A stretch of 64,000 nt of DNA from Taxillus chinensis. Taxonomy: Eukaryota; Streptophyta; Magnoliopsida; Santalales; Loranthaceae. The notes below the pieces were generated by a model, which ran no database searches, had not been told where the DNA came from, and was given only the letters and a program-made list of their open reading frames with translations. Below are positions 11,867 through 25,683 of this stretch, piece after piece (within the stretch, counting starts at the first letter, position 1; every line of letters starts with the position of its first letter). The stretch lies in contig JAKCVP010000379.1 in the NCBI GenBank assembly GCA_023512835.1, positions 1-64,000 of the forward strand, read 5' to 3'. The position numbers and the translations under genes were made by a program.

Positions 11867-12844
11867 TTACTCGATGTCGAAGCCGAAGACCATCATTGCT
11901 TGGAGGATCCAGGTCGCAGAGAGGTAACCCTCAGCACGCAAATTGGGCATGTGATATCCCTCATAGGTCAATGCTTGTGCGGAGGATTGCTGGTGCAGGG
12001 CGTACGGGAATCTGTCTCTCGTCTATCCCCTCAAACGAGTGCTTACAGTGTGCGAAGGGATAGGCGAGTCTTTGAACGGCTCGTCGGACTTCTTGTTGCG
12101 CATCATCTGGATGACCACCTTTTCGTCGAAGACATCGATGAAACGCTCATCCAAGATACGCGCCTTGGGTCCTGCGTACTGACGGTATTCTTCAAAGATC
12201 CTTTCCTTGTTCCATCCACAGACCTTGCGATAACATGCTACAACACATCCAGTGCGGTGCTTTCCCTTGTTGCAGTGGATGAGGAGAGGATAGTTGCCTT
12301 TGTCCATGACCACGTCGAGCGTAGAAAGCATGTTGGCAGGATTGATCACGGCAAAGGGGTCTTTGTTGGGTGGTATCCCGATGCGAATATGTCGTACGCC
12401 TCTGGACTCGAGAAACTCCTCGTGAGCCGACGTGAAAGGCTCCGGAACCAGCGTGAGAATGGTACGTATGCCTTTCAATTGGAGGAAGTTGAAATTCTCC
12501 GGTCTGGGAAAGCTCGATCGAAACACGCCCGGACGGACGACACCAAAGTTTTTCGGAGGGACCAGGCCCCAAGGGTTCACCATCATGTCGTAGGCAGCGT
12601 CGCTTCTACGAATTAGAGGTGCGTCAATGTTTCGCGCAACTTCCTCGATTTCTTCGTCCTCGATCATGTCTAGATCCTGATCAGGATCTCCGAAATTGCT
12701 GGCCCGTGAATAAATCGCTGAGGAGTCTATGGATGAGGATGGTGTGGAGGTGCCGCTGTTGGCTCGAAGATCAGCCTCGCAGTGCAAAGGAGTCTCGCGT
12801 CGGCATGGAGCGGGCTCGGGATGGGGCATGTCATGAGTAGACAT
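11867..12844 (-). CDS. SIW14: Atypical dual-specificity phosphatase, SIW14 family
   Basis: The main exon (12844-12048, possibly read on to 12023) carries the PFA-DSP domain. Entry motif is 'PPKNFGVVRPGVFRSSFP' and the catalytic loop is 'HCNKGKHRTG' with Cys191 and Arg197. In yeast this family removes the 5-beta-phosphate from inositol pyrophosphates, and Siw14 acts in nutrient and stress signalling. The N-terminal 95 residues are low-complexity and acidic, as usual for fungal members. If unspliced, the frame stops at 12023 (273 residues). A GTAAGC donor at 12046 and CAG acceptor ending at 11990 would remove 57 nt in phase 0 and add a 40-residue open tail ending at 11867. I favour the spliced form but cannot prove it. 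The YVH1 phosphatase lies just upstream on the same strand. Confidence 0.85.
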
Positions 12845-14193
12845 TGTTGAAGATATGAAGTCGGAATGCTCGTACAGGCTGAGCTGAGGAAGCGTTGCAG
12901 ACAGGATATGTTGCGAGAGATACGGCTAGAAAGAGGGTGGGCACTTGGGAAGTGGTCGAGAAAGTTGACCTTCTGTCGAGAGAAGCGCAAACAGTCTGCA
13001 GTATTATGTATTAGCAGATGATTCGGGCGGTGCTTTTCTCGTCTCGTCTCATTCCGTTGGGGGACGCTCTGACACGTGCAGTGTGAGGTCTGCAGTCAAA
13101 GGGTATGCGAGCACGCGACACTCGCGGGGCAGGTCGTTCAGCACGTACATTTAGCGCGGCACTCGGACTCTACAGCACCGGGCTGGGAGCACGAAACTGA
13201 CAACAGAGCAGCATTGTGGTCGCGGAGAAAGGGTAGCGAGTAAGTGGTAGACGCCGAGTCCAGGACACGACGAGTATCGAGGTGGAGAGGAGGCTCGTTT
13301 TCAGAAAGCGTGAAGGCCGGCGGTTGTAGGAGAGATGCAGATGTGGAAGACGCAAGTCGGCAGGAGCCAAGGGGACGTGAAGGTCAGTGCTGAGGAGTCG
13401 GGAGGCAGCGACGAAGTTGTGTGGTTTGTTACTGGGTAGAGGCAGTGAGGTTTCAACATGAGAGGGAGAAGGGAAGCGAAGAGACATGAGGGCGGCATTA
13501 GTGGCAGATGGTGTGCATTACACACTGTGTTCGTCACGAGAGAATGACGTCTGGAACACGACACCACACTGCATCGGGCTGAAAGCGTCTGAAAAGACCC
13601 TGCTTTCGAGGCACTGTGCAGACTGGTGGGCCTCGTCGTTCGCGGCCTCGCCTTGCCGACAGGGCCACAGAACTTGCGTAGGGCGCGCAGGCCTTGGTCC
13701 TTCGGAGCCTCAACACTACGACATGACCGCTCGATGATTCTCCGTGCTTTGCGGGTGGGTGTGAGCAGCGTATGATGCCCTCACAGCTGCCACGCCGGCT
13801 CAACGGCAAGGGTGTTCCTCAGGACGACATCCCGCTCTTTGTTCTTCACTCTTGCTGGCGGGCTCCGCCCAGCATTTAGAGTGTGCGCTAGACCGTCAGA
13901 TCTCAGAAACCATCGACGGTCCGTCGGTTTGGGCCGCTGTATCAACGCAATGCGCACAGATGCAGGTCCGGCCTATCCAGTGCGGCGTGCGCGGATTCTA
14001 TTACAGCATCGAAATCGCGTGCTTTGCAGGGGGCAGAGCCATCGCAGGTTGACGGCGCGGCACTTGGAGGGAGATCAAGAGATGGACGCCTGCTGCAAGG
14101 CACATGCAATGTACAGTGTGTATTTATGGGGCGAGCCGCCGCTTACCCCGCGAAGGGTACGCTCATGCGCACGAGCGGCTGGGCAGGCTGTCG
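12845..14193. other. Intergenic, no gene seen
   Basis: About 1.35 kb upstream of the SIW14-like gene and downstream of YVH1, both on the minus strand. Small overlapping frames on both strands have no family features. Confidence 0.5.
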
Positions 14194-15325
14194 TCACAGC
14201 GACTCTTTGCCGGGTTCTCGAGGTGGGTGCCGAATACCAAGACTGGCCATGCTGCGAGCAATTCCATCTGCCGTGCGCCCGGGGAGGCTCTCATCGATTC
14301 GTGCCTTGTTGAGTGTAATGGCTGGCACCACCCAGTCCCCACAGCTGCACTGCATGCCCTGCCACGCATACTTGCCAACGTTGTTCTTGCACTTGGGGCA
14401 TTCCAGCCGGCCCTCGAGCTTGCTCTGCTCCAGCTCGGGCTTCATCCAAGAGAGCGGTTCCAGAAAGATGTGCGCACACGCCGATGGGGGAACTGAGGCA
14501 GAGTCACGCTTGCTTGGCACCTGCTTGGGCTCGTGCCGCACGAGATACTGTGCCGTGCATAGAGTGCGTCTTGACATTCAACGGTCAGCCAGAGTCCGTA
14601 CCCAAGCCTGTCCGGAAATGGTCTCTCTTACCTGCATTTGCGACACTTGAACTCGCGGCCAGGATCAGATGCCACTGCGGCGGCATGCTCGTCCTCGAAG
14701 CGGATCTTCTCGGCTTCGGGCGCCTGCCCTAGCTTGCGGCTTGCAGCCAGCTCGTTCTGATACAGCCATCTCTGATAGATGGCATTGCCTTCGATGTCCT
14801 CGGCCATATCCATCTGATGGTACAGCTGGAGCTGCGCCCAGAAGCCCTCGTTGGGATCGCAAACCCCGCGTCCCTCACGAAGCTGCTCTAGAGCTGCATC
14901 GGGCGAGACTCGAAACGTGTGCATCAAATACGCGCAGACTATGGTCGCAGACCTCGACTTACCCATTGCACAGTGTACGAAGACGCTGCCGCCCGCACCC
15001 AAGGCATCCCCGATGAATTTGTTGGTGGCGGGAAAATATTCTATGAGATTCTCATCCTCGTCGTCGTCGACTTGAATTTGCAGGTGCTTGTAAGGCTTGA
15101 TCAACTCTTGGTCAACGTCCCAACGCAGGACAGAGACGACATGCGTGAGCTTCGCTTCTTTGACCGCCTCACGGCGCCGTAGCGAGAAAAGGCTGCGGTC
15201 CTGGTCAATTGAAGAGTCGCACACAGAGAGCTGAAAAACTCAGCCTTCCGAGGCAAGAGGTGGAGTGTGGCTTACCCTCCTATGTAGAGGTTTTCCACTC
15301 CGGGCACGGCATCGAGCCATCCCAT
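14194..15325 (-). CDS. YVH1: Dual-specificity phosphatase YVH1 (DUSP12)
   Basis: Exons 15325-15276, 15192-14632 and 14569-14194 join in phase to 328 residues. The first exon, 'MGWLDAVPGVENLYIGG', runs straight into 'LFSLRRREAVKEAKLTHVVS'. The catalytic loop is 'HCAMGKSRSAT' with Cys91 and Arg97. The C-terminal domain has the zinc-binding cysteines expected of Yvh1/DUSP12: 'CRKC', 'CPKC' and 'CSC' with a Trp-rich core. Yvh1 releases Mrt4 during 60S ribosome maturation through the zinc domain, and also affects growth and sporulation in yeast. Both parts look intact. The introns are 83 and 62 nt. Divergent from the C2H2 factor, across 1.4 kb. Confidence 0.92.
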
Positions 15326-16741
15326 GACAGCTGAGGACGACTTGGCTGACCAGCGAGAGGAGAGACAATGTCTTGTAATAGCGGCTAGGAAATAAGAGGG
15401 CTAGAGGCTGCTGACATGCGTGGTGGTAGGCTCGATCGCAGGCCGGACAAGTCCGCGTCTCGCCTGTCGAGGCGCGCGATACCTGATGGGGCGTCAAGCA
15501 GAGTTTGGCTTCGGAGGTGAGGTTCGATCGCAAACAAGTAAAGTGGCTGCCGTGCTAGTGCAATAATGCATAACTTAGATCGGCCTGGCCAGGGTCGCCA
15601 AATGAGAGGCAGCGCAAGACAACTATAGTACTAACTGGCAGGGAGATTGAGCGCATCGACCGCTGGAATAGGTCCGAGCACGATGACGGGCGAGGGCAGG
15701 TGTTGGCGAGCCAAGCAGCAGCGCGTTACGTGACATGCATCGCAAATGGAAGCGTCGCTCTGTCAGTTTTGATTCTTTGGGGGGTTTTGCTCCGTCAGAT
15801 CCAGCCGATCGTCAGCAATTGGCCGCGCGCGGGTCGCACAGGACGAGCGCCTTGTCAGGAGACGCGACAGGGCGCAAGCTCTCGTCTGCTGGCTGGTACG
15901 GGGAGCGGTACGATGGATGGCTGCCCCCCCTCCCCTCCCAGGCAGCCCAGTGCGCCAGGCCTTCCAGCTTTCGCAGAAGCCGTGTGTCATGATCATCGCG
16001 GCCGGCCCGCCAGCCTGATGCAGCAGTACGCCCGTGGCGCGCTCAGGTAGCCAGTAGTGTTGAGCTAAGGCGGTACCTCTCCCTACCAGGCAAGTGGGTT
16101 CCCAAGAAACATGTGCGGCTTGCCGACGACTTAGCGGCAAAGCGCCATGCTTGTCAGCCATCAAGGGCGCGCGGGCAATGCTCGGTGGGCAGAGGGCCAG
16201 CAGCAGTGGAAGAGGCGGATGGGCAGCGTCGCCTTTGGCAGGCAGAGGGCAGAGCGGACTGAGGCCTTCTGCGCTGCCTCGCTTGCTGATGCTGGCGGCA
16301 GAGGCACGAGTCGTCGTCTTGACGCGCCGCCGTCGCATTCTCCCAGCAAAGGGGGCCACAAGCCTGCCCGCTGGTAGGGTCTAGATGCCGAAGTCTAGAG
16401 CCAGTCGAGCGCGTCCTGTGCACCACCCACCAGCAGCCCTCCAGCTCAAGTATAGAATGCATCTATTTCAGCCATTTTCCGCCGCGTAAAGCCCGTTGCT
16501 ATAGTCGCCCGTGAATCGCCCGCCCGTCCAGCTCCTTCCCCTTCCCCAAAAGGTTCCAAAGGCTCCAAAGGTTCCAAACCTACCCGCGCCATACAAGAGC
16601 CGATCAGTGGGCAAAGTCTGTGCCCTCTTACTCCACTGCTGACTCCCTGCACCATATCATCATTGTACACTCGGCTCACGTGGTTGCTTGGATGCCCCAT
16701 TCGCTTGTGGCGCTCCATTTCCCGCCGCTGCTTCTCATACC
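15326..16741. promoter_or_regulatory. Divergent upstream region, YVH1 / C2H2 factor
   Basis: 1.4 kb between two divergent starts, probably mostly the regulatory region of the transcription factor. Minus- and plus-strand frames of up to 244 codons here are discordant and do not look like protein. It holds a short AAAGGTTCC repeat. Confidence 0.4.
16549..16578. repeat. AAAGGTTCC direct repeat, three copies
   Basis: AAAGGTTCC, AAAGGCTCC and AAAGGTTCC lie end to end followed by AAA, about 165 bases upstream of the C2H2 factor start. It could be a binding-site cluster or chance low-complexity sequence. Confidence 0.7.
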
Positions 16742-19253
16742 ATGTCTCCGCGTTACGACCTCGACACTCCCGCCATAAGACTGCGCAATACCACATCCTC
16801 ACCCTCCCCCCACCGCTCTCCCTTCTTCTCCCCGACCACGCGTGCCCCCACCGACCTTCGTCCTCATGCTTCGTCAGCCTCGCCTGCGCCCTCCTCTGCT
16901 GCCCTTCCCATGTCCATCCCCGGCAAGTCGAGAGCGACCCCACCTCCGCCGCTGCCGCCACCCCGGTATATAGCAGGCCTGAACGAGGGTCAAGACCATG
17001 GGTGGTTAATGGGGAATACCCCTGCCCGCAAAGATGCCTCATTACAGACACCCTCCGCCAGTGTGCGAGCCGGCTCCAGCCTATTAGGCGGCGCATCTGC
17101 TCCTCGTCTGGGCGAATCTTACTCCGGCTCAGAACGCAGCGTCGACTTTTCCTCATCGGCCATGAAAGATGCAACCACACAAACCCCTACATCGCCCCGC
17201 GCCCCCGAGAGTGCAATGTCTGAGTCCAGTCGAGACGAGATGCCGGGTTTGAGCGCCCTGCTCGAGTACAAGTAAGTCATCTGCCTGAGCAAAAATAGCC
17301 GTTGCGCAATATACCTTACTGCCTGCTTCCCTCCTGCAGCCCTGCAAACGGCGGCTGCGCCCGCGTGCACCTGCGCATTACATCCACCTCCAACTGCTGC
17401 ATTCTGCCAACTTTCTCAATCCAGAATTCTCCAGCCTGAGCTAACCCGCGTCACCCCAGTAAGCTCCAGAGTGAGAAGCCCATGGGTCAGCGCACCTTGG
17501 ACACTTCGTCCCGCGCATACGACAAGTCTGTCCTTCACCGGCTGGGCTCAAGTAACGCCATCCCCCAGCCCTTGACCCCAGACGCCACTGTGAAGCCACG
17601 CATCAGCAATGAGGAGTCGTCCGCTATAGCCCAAAATACCCTGCAGCGCATGAATGGACAGCAGATCAAACCGCTCAGCATTGCTTCACACCCGGAAAGG
17701 CGTCATTCGAACGAATCTGCCGCTCCGCGCTGGACTGCTCAAAACCATTCGCCAGCTTTGAGCGGCCTGCGAAGTCCCTTTTCTGACAGCGGCGTCGAGT
17801 CTGCCACCTCCTACCGAGCTCCCGACGCATCCCCTCAGTTCCATCAATACAGAGACATGCCGTCCCGCCCTGGTCACAACCGAGACTCTAGCGGCGAGCA
17901 TCCCCTCTACCGTCAGAATGATCGCAGTCTCGACGACTCAAACTCTCCCTCAAGAGCCGATGCTTCCTCGCACAACACATCCACCGACTATCAGCAAGAC
18001 GCAAAAATAGGACAAAAGCGTCGCGCACAATCGCCGCCCACAACAGAACGTCCTGTCGATCCTCGCCTACCCAGTGGTCACGGCAACGCTCCAGACGCTT
18101 GGGGACGCACAGATCAGCTTATGGGGCCCCCTCGCGAACATCCTCAAGAAAACAGGCTTGACGCAGGCAACGGATCTCTCTCGACGCTCAGCTCCTCTCT
18201 GCAGCAAGGTGGCTCGTATGCTTCGTCGTGGAACCCGCAGTCAATTGCGAGCAGTGCCACTTCTTACACTTCGGAACGTCCATCGCCGCCATCCTATGGC
18301 GCTCCTCTACAGCATGATAGCAAAACAGCTCCGGTGTCCGCTTACCCTCCGGTACCTGACTCTGCCTCAATGCCGCCGCCGCCTCCCTCTGCTGATAACC
18401 GACCTCCACCCATCCCGCATCGCCGCCAAGCAAGTTCCAGTATTCCTCGACCCTCTGGTCTGTGGATCTGTGACTGCTGTCCCAAGAAGCCCAAAAAGTT
18501 TGAGAATGAGGCTGATCTAAGGTATGCTCTTTCCACTTCCTTTACACAACACTAGAAGAGTCGCAAGGACGCGGCATCTCTGCCAAGACGTTCGAATGTG
18601 TACTCGTGTGTTGAGCCTCTTCCTCTTCCCCTCTTGGGAAATGGAGGTGACGAGCCCAACGCGCCGGTCCGCACCTAAGCCTTATGTCAAAGCCACGTGC
18701 TAATTCGCCATTTACGTACAGAGCACACGAAGGAGAGAAACAATACCAATGTGTATACTGCACAAATCGCTTCAAGAATAAGAATGAGGCCGAGCGCCAT
18801 CAAAACTCCCTGCACCTTCGCCGTCATTCTTGGTCGTGTGCTGCCCTCACCGGTTTCGATATGGCGTTCCATCCAACCCCTCCCTCCACGATGATGACGG
18901 TCGCAAACCACGGACAGTATCCTCCACCCGCTGCCACCGATACTTGCGGATATTGTGGGAGCCAATTCAACAACCCACCGAATTGGGACGAGCGCGTTGA
19001 GCATCTCAACGTCGTGCACAAATTTGGAGAGTGCAACGTCAACAAGAAATTCTTCCGCGCAGACCACTTCCGTCAACATCTGAAGCACAGTCATGCCGGA
19101 GCCAGTGGAAAATGGACAAATCAGCTGGAAAATGCGTGCATGAAGGATGAGCCCCCACCGCAACCCATTCACTCGAGCATGGTCGCGCCTCAGGCGAATG
19201 CGCCCGCCATGAATCACCTACTGTCCCCTATCGAGTCCACCCAGCCTCGATGA
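16742..19253 (+). CDS. C2H2 zinc-finger transcription factor
   Basis: Exons 16742-17271, 17460-18521 and 18722-19253 join in phase to 707 residues. The long N-terminal part is Ser/Pro/Gln-rich and probably disordered. The zinc-finger block spans the last splice site. A 'CDCCPKKPKKF' start in exon 2 leads into 'AHEGEKQYQCVYCTNRF' and 'NEAERHQNSLHLRRHSW'. Two further Cys/His pairs follow ('CGYCGSQF', 'FRQHLKHSH'). The strongly conserved 'KNKNEAERHQNSLHLRRHSW' pattern occurs in a fungal C2H2 family of mostly uncharacterised nuclear proteins. Introns are long for this window (188 and 200 nt). An in-frame ATG at 16688 would add 18 residues. Target genes are unknown. Confidence 0.85.
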
Positions 19254-19837
19254 AGCAAAGGAAGTTTAATGTTTTACTTCTCTACTTCTATTCAACCGCC
19301 AGCCGTACAGCCTGGAGCTCATTAACGTGCATGGCTCTTTAAAGCATTGCGCTTTTTCTTTTCGGAAAAATGATGATAAGACGACGACACGACGACGATT
19401 TGCATCTGCTTGCAATTTGCTCATATTCTTGAAGGGGAGGAGGAATGGCGTTGGCATGAGTCAAGGATTAGCGAGATACATGCAAGGACTTGGGCTTCCG
19501 CTCCACCATAGATCACTGGAAGTATAGCTGGGAAAGGGGTTGCATGTGTGGCTCACTGCCTGCATTGGTCTCGACCATAGACTGGTCCGCGGTGCTGATC
19601 ATCTAGATGCATGTGGAGGAAAGAAAAGATGAGCACGAATTCAGGATAGATTGCTATCGCAAAGGTCATAATTGTGCAGGACACGAGTCTCTATTTTCTT
19701 CTTCGCTTGTCTCTCAGTGTTGTCAACCCCTGTCACCTCTATCCAAGAAAGCTGTACACCTGTGTATGGGCGATCGAAACCCCGAGCAGGCTGAATGTCA
19801 AAACCCGACAGAGGACAGCACAACAGTCTTGCCAAAA
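19254..19837. other. Convergent intergenic region
   Basis: 3' flanks of the C2H2 factor (+) and guanylate kinase (-). No separate gene seen. Confidence 0.5.
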
Positions 19838-20716
19838 TTACGCCTTGGACACAGGCTCCGGCGCATTACCTTGAAAGACCCAATCCTTGACCTCCGCATA
19901 CGCCTTCTCCAGCTGATCATTAACCACGCGCTTCTCAAAAACCTGCGCACCTTCCTCCCCCAACCCCCACCGCAGCTCCTCCTTGGCCGTATCAAGCCTC
20001 TTCCGAATCGCCTCCTCGCTATCCGTCCCGCGCCCGCGCAGCCGCTGCTCAAGAACCTCCTCACTAGGCGGCGCAAGGAACAAGAAGCGCGCAGTCGTCC
20101 CGAAGTCAGGATGTGCCTTGATTTGCTTCACGCCATTCATCTCGATATCCAGGACCGCCGTCTTGCCCGTTGCAGCGATGTCGTTGAGAGCCTGTACGCT
20201 CGTGCCGTAGTATTTACTCCCGAACTTGGCGTGCTCGATGAATCCATTTGATGCAATGAGGGATTCGAACTCGGGGACGCTGGTGAAGTAGTATTCTGTG
20301 CCGTGCTGCTCGGCGCCGCGTGGGTCGCGGGTCGTGTGGCTTATGGAGAAGGCGAAGGTGTTTGGATATTCGGCGAAGAGGCGGGATAGGATTGTTGATT
20401 TGCCTGAGCCGGAGGGACCGCAGAGGACGATGGGGCGGAGTTTACGGGCGGCTTTTTCGGGGAGGGAAGGGATGTTAGTTTTGAGTTGTGTTGCTTTGCT
20501 TTTGCTTTGCGGGTAGAATGGTATGTCGAGGTGGGGGAGGGAGGACTGGGGTAGATGTGGGGCTTCGTCGCGGGGTCAAGGGGAAGAAAGGGGGAGGGAA
20601 GGGGGGAAGGAGGGTGAAGTACCATCGGAAGCCATGCTGGCGAATGTGCGGGCGAGGGTGGGTCTTGCGGTGTTGAGTATTTTGCGGAAGAGAACTCGAG
20701 GAAGGGCGGACAGCAT
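19838..20716 (-). CDS. GUK1: Guanylate kinase with optional mitochondrial presequence
   Basis: It phosphorylates GMP to GDP with ATP. Visible motifs are the P-loop 'CGPSGSGKST', the GMP-binding 'SISHTTRDPR', 'HGTEYYF', the 'TAVLDIEMNGVKQIK' strand and the lid 'RLRGRGTDSEEAIRKRL'. Exon 1 runs 20716-20623 with a GTACTT donor. Exon 2 most simply starts at 20493 after an AAG acceptor and runs to 19838, giving 249 residues; that acceptor is the least certain point. The first ATG (20716) adds 27 residues, 'MLSALPRVLFRKILNTARP' onward, which are Arg-rich and free of acidic residues. The second ATG at 20635 ('MASD') gives a normal cytosolic enzyme. Two forms from one gene are likely. The body is complete with no missing key residue. 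Confidence 0.9.
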
Positions 20717-21195
20717 GTAAAAGCTTTGAGGCAGGTATGCAAGTTCAATGGAGCACTTTTGGGGGAATCAAGGGAGGACACTACCTTGGAAACATCTATA
20801 GGACACGGGGGTGGGGAAACCGCACTTTCATATAATTATGTCCGCGGCATAAGAGCGAACTCCCTGGCCCCTATTGGACACTGCAAGGGTGGCCCTTATG
20901 CATCTCTTTCGACTCTTCAGGTAATCGTGGCACAGATAGACCTGTATGCGCCAGCTACTAGGGAATGCTCGACTGCCCGACTAGGTAATTACCTCTGTAG
21001 ACAACGTGCAGTGAGCCTGGCCGGGACACATCGATGGTGAGTCCATTCTCATTCCGTAAATGTACAGTGCAATAGACGCCAGGATGCCGCGAAGTTCCTC
21101 GATTCGAAGCTTTCGCGCGCTCACCAAATCCCAAGACCCACAATGAAAATATCTATCGAGTTTCAACCCACAAGCAAGCATTCTCCCGCCCGCAC
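20717..21195. other. Intergenic, no gene seen
   Basis: 479 bases upstream of guanylate kinase and downstream of glucose oxidase, both on the minus strand. Confidence 0.5.
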
Positions 21196-24080
<2,885 letters not shown>

Positions 24081-24971
24081 CTACTGACCCTGCGTGTCAA
24101 AGTCAGTCTTCTTCGTCCCCCAGGAACCCGTCTGGCCGCTGACAGACGCGTCAGAGTGCAGCTTGGGTCCACCCTGCGTCGGTCCGCTTCCACCATGTGG
24201 GTTGAGCACCTCATCCTGCCCCGACAGCGCGCCTCGACTGCTACCCTCTCCGATATCAGTGTTGTGAACGTGAAACATGCGCGTTCCAATAAGCTTAGGA
24301 GCTTCGCGCAGCAGTGGAGCAGCCTGCTTGAATGCGTCCGTCTCGCGGAACTTCATGTGCGCATCGACACTCTGCCATCCAATGGCCGCGACGTGGACCT
24401 TGGCCTTGACGTCTTTGCCGGGAGGAGCAGCGTCCTCGTATTGCCAGCCGCCGGTGGCAGCTGTGAAGCCTTCCGCAGAGGTTACTATTGCCAGGAGCTT
24501 CTTCAGGTTCTCGACTGCGGTGGCCTTCTCCGCGTCGGTGATGGCTGGGTCGTAGTACGTAACCAGGACCTCAGTGGTGGGAGAAGAAGTACCGCTGAGA
24601 GCAGCAGAAGGAGGAAAGGGGTCAAATGCAACGTGGGTAAGGGAAACCTCACCGTCGACGACGGCGCCTAGGTTCTTCATAAAGGGTCCATATTCGGGAG
24701 ACTGAGTGAAGTCGACGTGGGCCTTGTGCGAGTCCCAGTCGACGAAAAGGGCGAGCACATTGGGCGATTCATGCTGGGCTGAGTAGTAGGCTCGCTGAGC
24801 ACCCGGCTGCTGGAGGACAAAAGCGAGAGAGTCCTGGCTGCATGATGACGGTTAGGAGATCTCATGCTCGCAGACTAGACATGAAGCTGAGGCTTACAGA
24901 ATCGGAGACTGAATGTCGGTACCCGCCTTGAGGGGGATCTCAGCGAACTCGGTGACTGCCCTGGAAGTCAT
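24081..24971 (-). CDS. ABM-type dimeric alpha/beta-barrel protein
   Basis: Exons 24971-24898 and 24837-24081 (GTAAGC donor, GCAG acceptor, 60-nt intron) join to 276 residues. The N-terminus 'MTSRAVTEFAEIPLKAG' followed by 'VLQQPGAQRAYYSAQHESPN' and 'LALFVDWDSHKAHVDF' has the pattern of antibiotic-biosynthesis-monooxygenase/EthD-like ferredoxin folds. A second such half ('KVHVAAIGWQSVDAHMKF') follows. The C-terminal 40 residues are Gly/Ser-rich and look disordered. Members of the superfamily range from cofactor-free oxygenases to stress-induced proteins, so no reaction can be named. There is no signal peptide, so it is likely cytosolic. Divergent from the aldo/keto reductase, which may point to shared control. 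Confidence 0.75.
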
Positions 24972-25683
24972 TGTGTCTGGGTATGTGTGAAACTGTTTCT
25001 TCGAAGACTGGAAAAATCAGCAGATGGCAAAGTTGTTGTAGTCCATGCTGAGATGTAAAGTCATTGGCGGGGCTTAGTGACAGTACGTCATGACAATAGG
25101 ATAGTCCAGCCAGCCAGCACGATCAGGTAGCAAGGATGAGATGATCAGATTGTGCTCATTCGACTTGTAGCTGTCCGCATCATCGAGGTTTTAGCAATCA
25201 GAAACACTGGCTGTTGCTATGACCAAGGGCATATCTGTCTGTACTTGACCGAAGCCGGTCAGAGCCCTGAGGCGCGACGCTCCGGCCGCCACCCCACGCT
25301 GCGGAGTCGTGCATCCCGCAGCCCTCATTGATGTCCTGACAATCCTCTTCGTCTCTGGTGCATAGGTACAAACAGTAAAGTTGCCGAGCACCTGCGCTAA
25401 GACAACAAAAGTCAGGAGTTAGGCTGTTGCAGCTTCTTGTCTCCGAGACGTCTCCGCGACGTCTCCGCCACACAATCTGAGATGACCAACCCCTTCACGT
25501 AATTCCGCCACGCCGGATGCCCATCATGACGTTGGCGGGCAGCCTTGCAAGGCCCAGCAGGGTACCGTGGGTACTTATACAGCTATGAGATATCTATGCG
25601 ACTGAGGCACTCCGTCGAGACCTAGCGACGAAACCACCAACTGTACTCCCAAGAGCGACGCACCCAACACGACCACGCACAAC
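24972..25683. promoter_or_regulatory. Divergent promoter, ABM protein / aldo-keto reductase
   Basis: 712 bases between divergent starts, with a perfect 11-bp tandem repeat (listed separately) and an AT-rich TACTTATACAGC stretch about 110 bases before the reductase ATG. Confidence 0.45.
25447..25468. repeat. GACGTCTCCGC tandem repeat, two copies
   Basis: Two exact head-to-tail copies of GACGTCTCCGC. Each contains GACGTC, a palindromic CRE/bZIP half-site pair. It sits in the divergent promoter, about 215 bases upstream of the reductase start. Confidence 0.75.

Noticed and set aside
11900..12616. A 238-codon plus-strand frame
   Set aside because: Antisense shadow of the SIW14-like phosphatase; no independent feature.
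16446..17180. A 244-codon minus-strand frame
   Set aside because: Overlaps the first exon of the C2H2 factor and looks like its antisense shadow.
19607..20251. A 214-codon plus-strand frame
   Set aside because: It is antisense to guanylate kinase, whose motifs are unmistakable, and its own translation shows no domain.
20264..20290. A GATTCGAACTC resembling a tRNA B box
   Set aside because: It lies inside the guanylate kinase coding frame and no tRNA fold surrounds it.
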